In this document: positions 58,523 to 64,000 of the stretch, piece after piece
Numbering within the stretch: position 1 is the first letter of the stretch
How the letters are laid out: each line of letters starts with the position of its first letter
Assembly: GCA_036852015.1 (NCBI GenBank)
Contig: JAANDG010000057.1
Span: 248,001 to 312,000 of the forward strand
Source: Pelodera strongyloides
Taxonomy: Eukaryota; Nematoda; Chromadorea; Rhabditida; Rhabditidae
DNA: 64,000 bases
Direction: 5' to 3'
Notes under the pieces: generated by a model
Told to the model about the DNA's origin: nothing
The model's input: the letters and a program-made list of their open reading frames with translations, nothing else
Database searches by the model: none
Translations under genes and position numbers: made by a program

Positions 58523-61500
58523 GAGGTTAGTACTAACTACTGTCCTACCCCTCATACCCGTTAATCAACTTTTAGATTTGCCATTAATCTTACATTTCTG
58601 TGTGATACTATTAAATAACTACTGTGTACAGTGCATGGGGGTATGCCTCGTTAACCTACGTGATGAATTTTTGATCGTTTTACATGGCGAGTCTTGATTA
58701 GATGCTTTACTCATTTTACTTACTCATAATACTCTACTAGTGGCATTGAAGCTAACCCAGGCTTTAACACATGTATGTATCTGTTCGAGCTTCGAGTTTC
58801 TTTTACTTGACGGGATGGGTCCTATTGATTACTGTACTCAACTGCATTGGTCATACTGTATTCGTATTCAGGTTGCTTCGTTCTGCATTCAGCATGACAT
58901 CTTTTGTTGCTTCTGATTCAGCATTGCAGCATGTCCGTATTACCCGCTCCACCTTTTACTCCTTGTAGTTTGTGCTTTGGTTCATTTTCAGTTCAGCAGT
59001 TTCAGTTGTAGACTTTGTCGGCTTTTTTTGCTCTACTGTTAGCTTTGTAGTTCCGTTTCGCATGTATCGCTGTATTTGGTATGTTGCTGTTTATAACTTT
59101 GTGCCTTGACGTAACCTTGACGTAACTTATTGTTCACTTTCTGATTTTGCTTTATTTATTTTTAGTTGCTTTCCATTTTGTTTTGCATTGCTTTACGTGT
59201 GTCTCATTGGATACTCAAGTGCGATATCGTGTCATACCGATTGAGAATTTGTGTGTTTTCGAATTCTGCTACTGTATTTGGTGGATTGTTTCTACTAGGT
59301 TTGTCCAAGTCCAGCACTTCATGAGTCACGGCTACTGTATACTAAACCCCTTTTAAGTTTTCTGCACCCGCATTTATTGCTTGTACGCTGCTTTAGCTTG
59401 CTGATTGTCTTTTGCTTAAGTTTGTATTATTACTATTGTACATTTTGCTTTATGTATTTTAGCTCGCTTTGCTTTATTTAGTTTTGCTTTATTGCATTGA
59501 CTTGTTTGTTTCTCAGGAATGATTGAGCTAGTGTTTCTTGTTTTTTTTGTGCTTTCCTTTAGTTTTTTATCATTTGTTAAACTGGCTACTCGTACTATTT
59601 TCTCCTATCCCTATCCCAGTGAACTGTATTTGGTAATTTTCACTTCAACTTCAAGACAATTTGTTTTGTGCTTTTGTGAGATTTTGGAGAATAAACGTTC
59701 AATTGATTGGGTTTAATTTCTGGATTTGGCAAAAGAGGGGGTTTATGAAGTGTGAGGTTTATGAATATGAATGTCAGGGGAGTTGGAGTTTGATGCAAGG
59801 CATGACTTTAGCCTTACAATTACATGCTAGCTGGTCAAGCACTACAAATTACAAAATAATGAAGATAAGGAAGTATAGTATTGGTGTATAAGATAAAATA
59901 ATGAAGATAAGGAAATATAGTAAATTACTTTTCTAGAGGTTCTCATTGAGATGCCATGCACGGTTGATTGCTAGGAGATTTAGAAAATAAAATGTGCGAC
60001 TGAATACTTTACGATGTAGTCTCCTGATATTACGAAGTGCTTATGTCCTTATTTGGCGTTCAGTCGGTAATTTTGTTGCAGTCTGGTGGTGTACTGATTG
60101 TTACAGTCGGATGAAACTCACAATCAGATGGTGCGCTGCGAAAAAATCAGACACTCCTACATCTCGCCCAGTCTTTGCCACTGAGCGACCACAGGAAACG
60201 GCGGCGCCCATGTCGTGACGGTTTTCAACGAAAAAGACCATTTCGTGACCATATTATAAGGAACTCGCAACTGTTTTCGCGAAACCGTCATTACATCTTG
60301 AATACCTGGCGAAATGGCAATGCACGCGCTCACCCTTTTGTGTGGGTTTGAGTCAATTTTAGCATTATTGGGTTTGTTTGCAAGTATGCCAAAAACCGTG
60401 AGTTTTTCTTGCAAGTATCAATTCGCAAAATCGTGTGCTTTTTACACACGTTTACCGTAATTTTGACACATCCGCAGAGAAAACCCGCCATCAAAGACAT
60501 TTTTTGTTGAACAAATGGTCCCGTGGCGATCGGTCGTAAAAACTGCCTGTGGATATTCTCGCGTAGTGCCAAGATACGGTAAATTTTTTGATACTTGCAA
60601 GGAAAATCGGGCATACTTGCGAACCCCATTATCGTACATTCGTCGCGCCTCCCTTTCGTCACGCCAAATTTTCGCGCCAGTGTTTAGCCGCTCAACACCC
60701 GACTAGTTTCCTGAGCGTTCGATCATATAAGGATATGAGTGTTACAAATGAGAATAAAATTACTAATTTCGGCGGTGAAATCCACAGTAAGTACACTGAG
60801 TACTGTAAATTTTTATTTACTTTTGTAATTATTGGGTACAGTAATGCTCATGCTGATGGAATGGCACTTTGTGTTTGTTTTTTAAAGATGTAAAGATTTT
60901 TTGTTACCCTAACGTTGGTCAGGATATAATATCATTGTGCACAAAATATCTGTGTAATTAGTCGACGTCACGTGTTGTGTGATCTAATGAACTTGGCAAT
61001 TATCTCGCGCGCCTTCAATCCGCCCTTTGTATTTATTTCCTGAGCGCGGTCTCGTGCAGAGTTTGCCAAGCACTCGTGCGGCTATGACTGAAGCCTGCGT
61101 GCCGCACCCTGAAGCGACTGGAATAGCACAGGTCCGCACGGTATCTAGATCTATACTAGATTAGTGCTAAGAGGACTTGGCACTGTTTGTCTTAACACCC
61201 CAGTCATTGCTATGCGTTATGGTTCCATTACAATGTAAATACCGACACTGGTAAGGAAGGATTAGCTGCTAGCAAAAAATGTCTGTTCGTTAAATTTTTT
61301 TAATATTCGCATAAAACATTCTTTTCTCGTCGACGTCATCATTCAATAACTTGTAATACATTTATAAAGTTCTAGGAAAATTATTTAAAAATAGTACTTT
61401 GTTATGATAAACTCAGGTTCATCCTTCATGTAGCCATCTTATCCTCATGTGATACATTCCGTTTTACATTGTAGACAAAGTAGTATTTCTGCGTTCTGCC

Positions 61501-62831
61501 ATGACTTTGAGGCCGCGTGACTTACGTTACGACTTCTTATTGAACATACGATCTTATTTTTTATTTTTATGGTATATCGCTATACATATACTCAGGCGAT
61601 TCGCCATTCACATTCTTACTCCTTCATCGTTGATGGTTGATACAGATACTAACTCCAGCAGATGATAACCGTTTTTTTTCCGAACCAGATTCATGAACAC
61701 GACGTCCAGTGCCCGCCCCCTGGAGAACTACTCTCAATTTAAATGAATAGTTTACTGTAAAATAACATGTGTCCATGTAAATTCACCTCATTTTCCTGTG
61801 AACACCACAGCGGTCTTTCTTGGGAGGTTTTTCTTCGAGTCTTTTGGAAATCCGTCTTGCCGGAACAGAGAAAAAGCTGTTGAACAAACAATTCACTACA
61901 CAATTTGCATCACTCCGAACACACTAATTCGCCGCGTTTTCGCTCTCTGATTTTGCCGCCTGCTTTTCTACTTTTCTACTTTAAAAACATAGGTGTGCTA
62001 GATGAACTTTGATTGTATGAGTAACTTGTTGAGTGCGCCCTGAAAGTTGGATATTCAATTCCTGAAAATAAAGTGTAATTGGACTCGACAAATAATTTCG
62101 ATCACTGCTCATCGTTAGGTGACGGCGTGCGTCGGGTTGTTTGTCAGTTTGTGGTAGTTCACTCCTGTTCCTGTGCGTTTCGTACATCGTCTACAGTTGC
62201 AATTGCGGTATCGGTAAAGACAAATTTTGAACCTTCAACTTTCATATTAGACACTTATATTCAAAGAATTTTGCATAGATTATCTGCGTTCGTTTTCCTT
62301 GCCCTGTGCAGTCCTGTGTCCTGCGTATTCCAGAATACTTTGGGAAATCCGCTTATTTTTGCATGATTTTTGCTATATTAATTTTGAACACCACTTTCCA
62401 AAAAATGGTGCTTTTTTGAAAAACTATGCGGGTATTACAGAAGTATCACTCGTGCCGCACTACTGATGGGAACCCTTTTAAATTCAAATATTTTTCTCAT
62501 GGTCAAACATAGCTGCAAGAAGTAGTCCATTGATCTTGATTTTCGTGTATACTTTGACGAGTTACACGTGGTATTCACAATTTTCATAGTCTTTGAAAAT
62601 GACGTAATTGCCCAGACAACAGAAAAAAATGTCAGTAGCGGTCACCAAGTGGTTTTCACCGAAAAAAACATGCCGTGACCATGTCATGATCAACTGACGA
62701 CGGACAAGGTCACCAAGTGGTCATGGGTTGGCACACGAAAAAACCATGGAACCATGGCCAAATGGGTTCCTCCGTATCCTTTATGTTGGTGTTGTTGATA
62801 ATTGATAGTGCGATTGATGATCGGAAGTACT
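58523..62831. other. 3' flank of the RRM gene and intergenic DNA
   Basis: T-rich sequence with many TTTGCTTTA-like words (about 59140-59500), giving hydrophobic but unconvincing open frames. AATAAA signals at 59690 and 59985 are possible poly(A) signals. A 28-bp word AAAATAATGAAGATAAGGAA... occurs at 59853 and 59895. An imperfect inverted pair with TTTGCAAGTATGCC / GGGCATACTTGC lies at about 60375-60632. No gene supported. Confidence 0.45.
59853..59922. repeat. short tandem duplication
   Basis: A 28-bp unit with one difference at 59853-59880 and 59895-59922, period 42. Confidence 0.8.
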
Positions 62832-62963
62832 GAGGCCATATTCATCACTCAATTCCCCATGTCGAATTCCCCGTCTTTTTCTCTGCGTGTCTCACATTAG
62901 AATGCTATTTTCTCTCTCCAGGGAATATTTCCCCGAGGGAATGGGAGTGATGAATATGGCCTC
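62832..62963. mobile_element. 132-bp inverted-repeat element
   Basis: Perfect 19-bp termini GAGGCCATATTCATCACTC and its inverse, with a less perfect AATTCCCC / GGGAAT continuation. No open frame. The outer GAGGCC matches the termini of the element at 32334-32881, hinting at a shared transposase family. Confidence 0.7.
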
Positions 62964-64000
62964 TGATCTACTTCAGATTCCTCAAAACATTTCCTCGTTT
63001 TCTTCCTTGATGACGCTTTTGTTATTTGGACACCTCATTTCTGTTCTTTGAACCATTTTTTTGCTACTCTTCAACGAATTTACGATTGAAATTTTTTATG
63101 AACAATAACGAGCAAACTGAAATATTCTCCTTCTCATTGTCAGTATCATGCTTGTCTGCCTAAACGTTTTCACTTTTTTTTCCACAAAGACAAATGTTAA
63201 CTAGGGAATTGTTTGGTTGAAGCGGCTAGGCGTTTAATCCTATCCCGTCTACTATTTTCCGTTTTGCACCTTCTAGTTTGCATTTCGGATTTCTGTTTGC
63301 AAGTGTTTGTGTTCTCAGTGTTCGAGATGTGTGAGAGAGCACGAGAACCTGCGAGATTTAGAGAAAGACACTAATGAGGGAGTGTTTAAACCTGCGAGAC
63401 CTAGAGATGGGCCTTAGTCTGTCTGAACGTTCTTGAGTGTTTTTGATCTGGAATGTGAAGTGAAGTGGTTAGAGACAAAAGTAAGACTAGATTAGTCTTT
63501 CTTCAATTGTAATCTTTCCGTTATTTCGAAAGTTTCTTGACCACAAAGATACAAAAGGGACTTTTAACAATGACATAATAAAGCACAATGATATTACCTA
63601 TTACATTGCAAAATGATTTTCAGCATAAAGGACAAAAAATATATAATAATTATAATAATTTATTACACCACAAAGGTGCGCACAAACATACATAATTAAG
63701 ACAATAAATACAGTGAAGACAGAAAAACGGTAATAAGGGACATAAGGTACATGTGTAAAGGTAAGCGGAAATGCTGGGGCATCGAACAAAGGTAGTAAAT
63801 ATATTTTAATAATAAATAAATATAAATATATGTATATTACATAATGTACATTACAAACATATAAGAGTGCTTTACAAAATCACTCAACTATTTTTTTCAT
63901 GTATTTTTGTGGTTTGCACTTGGGATATAGTACATACATATACGATGGTTGCTAATGTACACATTTTCTCTAACCGTTTTTCTCATCAGCTCACTCGGAT
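62964..64000. other. intergenic DNA to the window end
   Basis: AT-rich. A minus-strand 62-codon frame at 63601-63789 is hydrophobic but short and without splice context. Nothing else recognised. Confidence 0.4.

Noticed and set aside
1..64000. Operon, CRISPR, viral or bacterial gene cluster
   Set aside because: The three genes are spaced by 1.6-10 kb with their own starts. No direct-repeat array, viral gene or horizontally acquired cluster is visible.

Overview
This is nematode nuclear DNA. All three protein genes are on the + strand. They are cut into short exons whose 3' splice sites match the worm TTTTCAG type, and two or three open at an AG acceptor that could take a spliced leader. The DNA is AT-rich and full of short palindromic repeats. 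I cannot name the species. The repeat style and the recurring TACGGTA word fit a rhabditid related to Caenorhabditis, with longer introns than C. elegans. No operon, prokaryotic island, CRISPR array or virus is visible. Coordinates and exon phases were worked out by hand from the bases.

Layout. 1-4315 has no gene, but holds an almost perfect 81-bp-arm hairpin (1604-1776) and a first palindromic element. 4316-8956 is an 11-exon, ~490-residue sugar-transporter-like MFS protein. 8957-19284 is non-coding, with repeats and CT runs. 19285-52624 is one large gene of about 29 coding exons (~1,040 residues) for an F-BAR / C1 / RhoGAP protein of the HMHA1-GMIP-ARHGAP29 family, whose C. elegans member is SPV-1. 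All its exon phases agree, including a 100-nt exon at 30214-30313 that bridges introns of 9.6 kb and 1.4 kb. The 9.6-kb intron carries a sense tRNA-Leu(AAG). A 7.9-kb intron carries an intact full-length RTE-type LINE flanked by a 12-bp target-site duplication. 54198-58522 is a 13-exon, ~472-residue single-RRM protein close to the RBFOX (FOX-1/ASD-1/SPN-4) group. 58523-64000 has no convincing gene.

Repeats. At least a dozen copies of a ~180-bp palindromic family (called PAL-A here) and several of a second family (PAL-B) share the terminus TTAAAGCG...CGCTTTAA. Several lie within 20 nt downstream of 5' splice sites of the RhoGAP gene. Two other inverted-repeat elements and many CT/GA microsatellites are present.

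The genes do not form one pathway: the window has a membrane carrier, a membrane-curvature-linked Rho regulator and a splicing-type RNA-binding protein. The points most worth a second look are a pair of phase-compatible alternative exons in the F-BAR domain, one finishing inside an inverted-repeat element; the intact LINE; the palindromes crowding splice donors; and the loss of expected substrate or RNA-contact residues in the transporter and the RRM protein.
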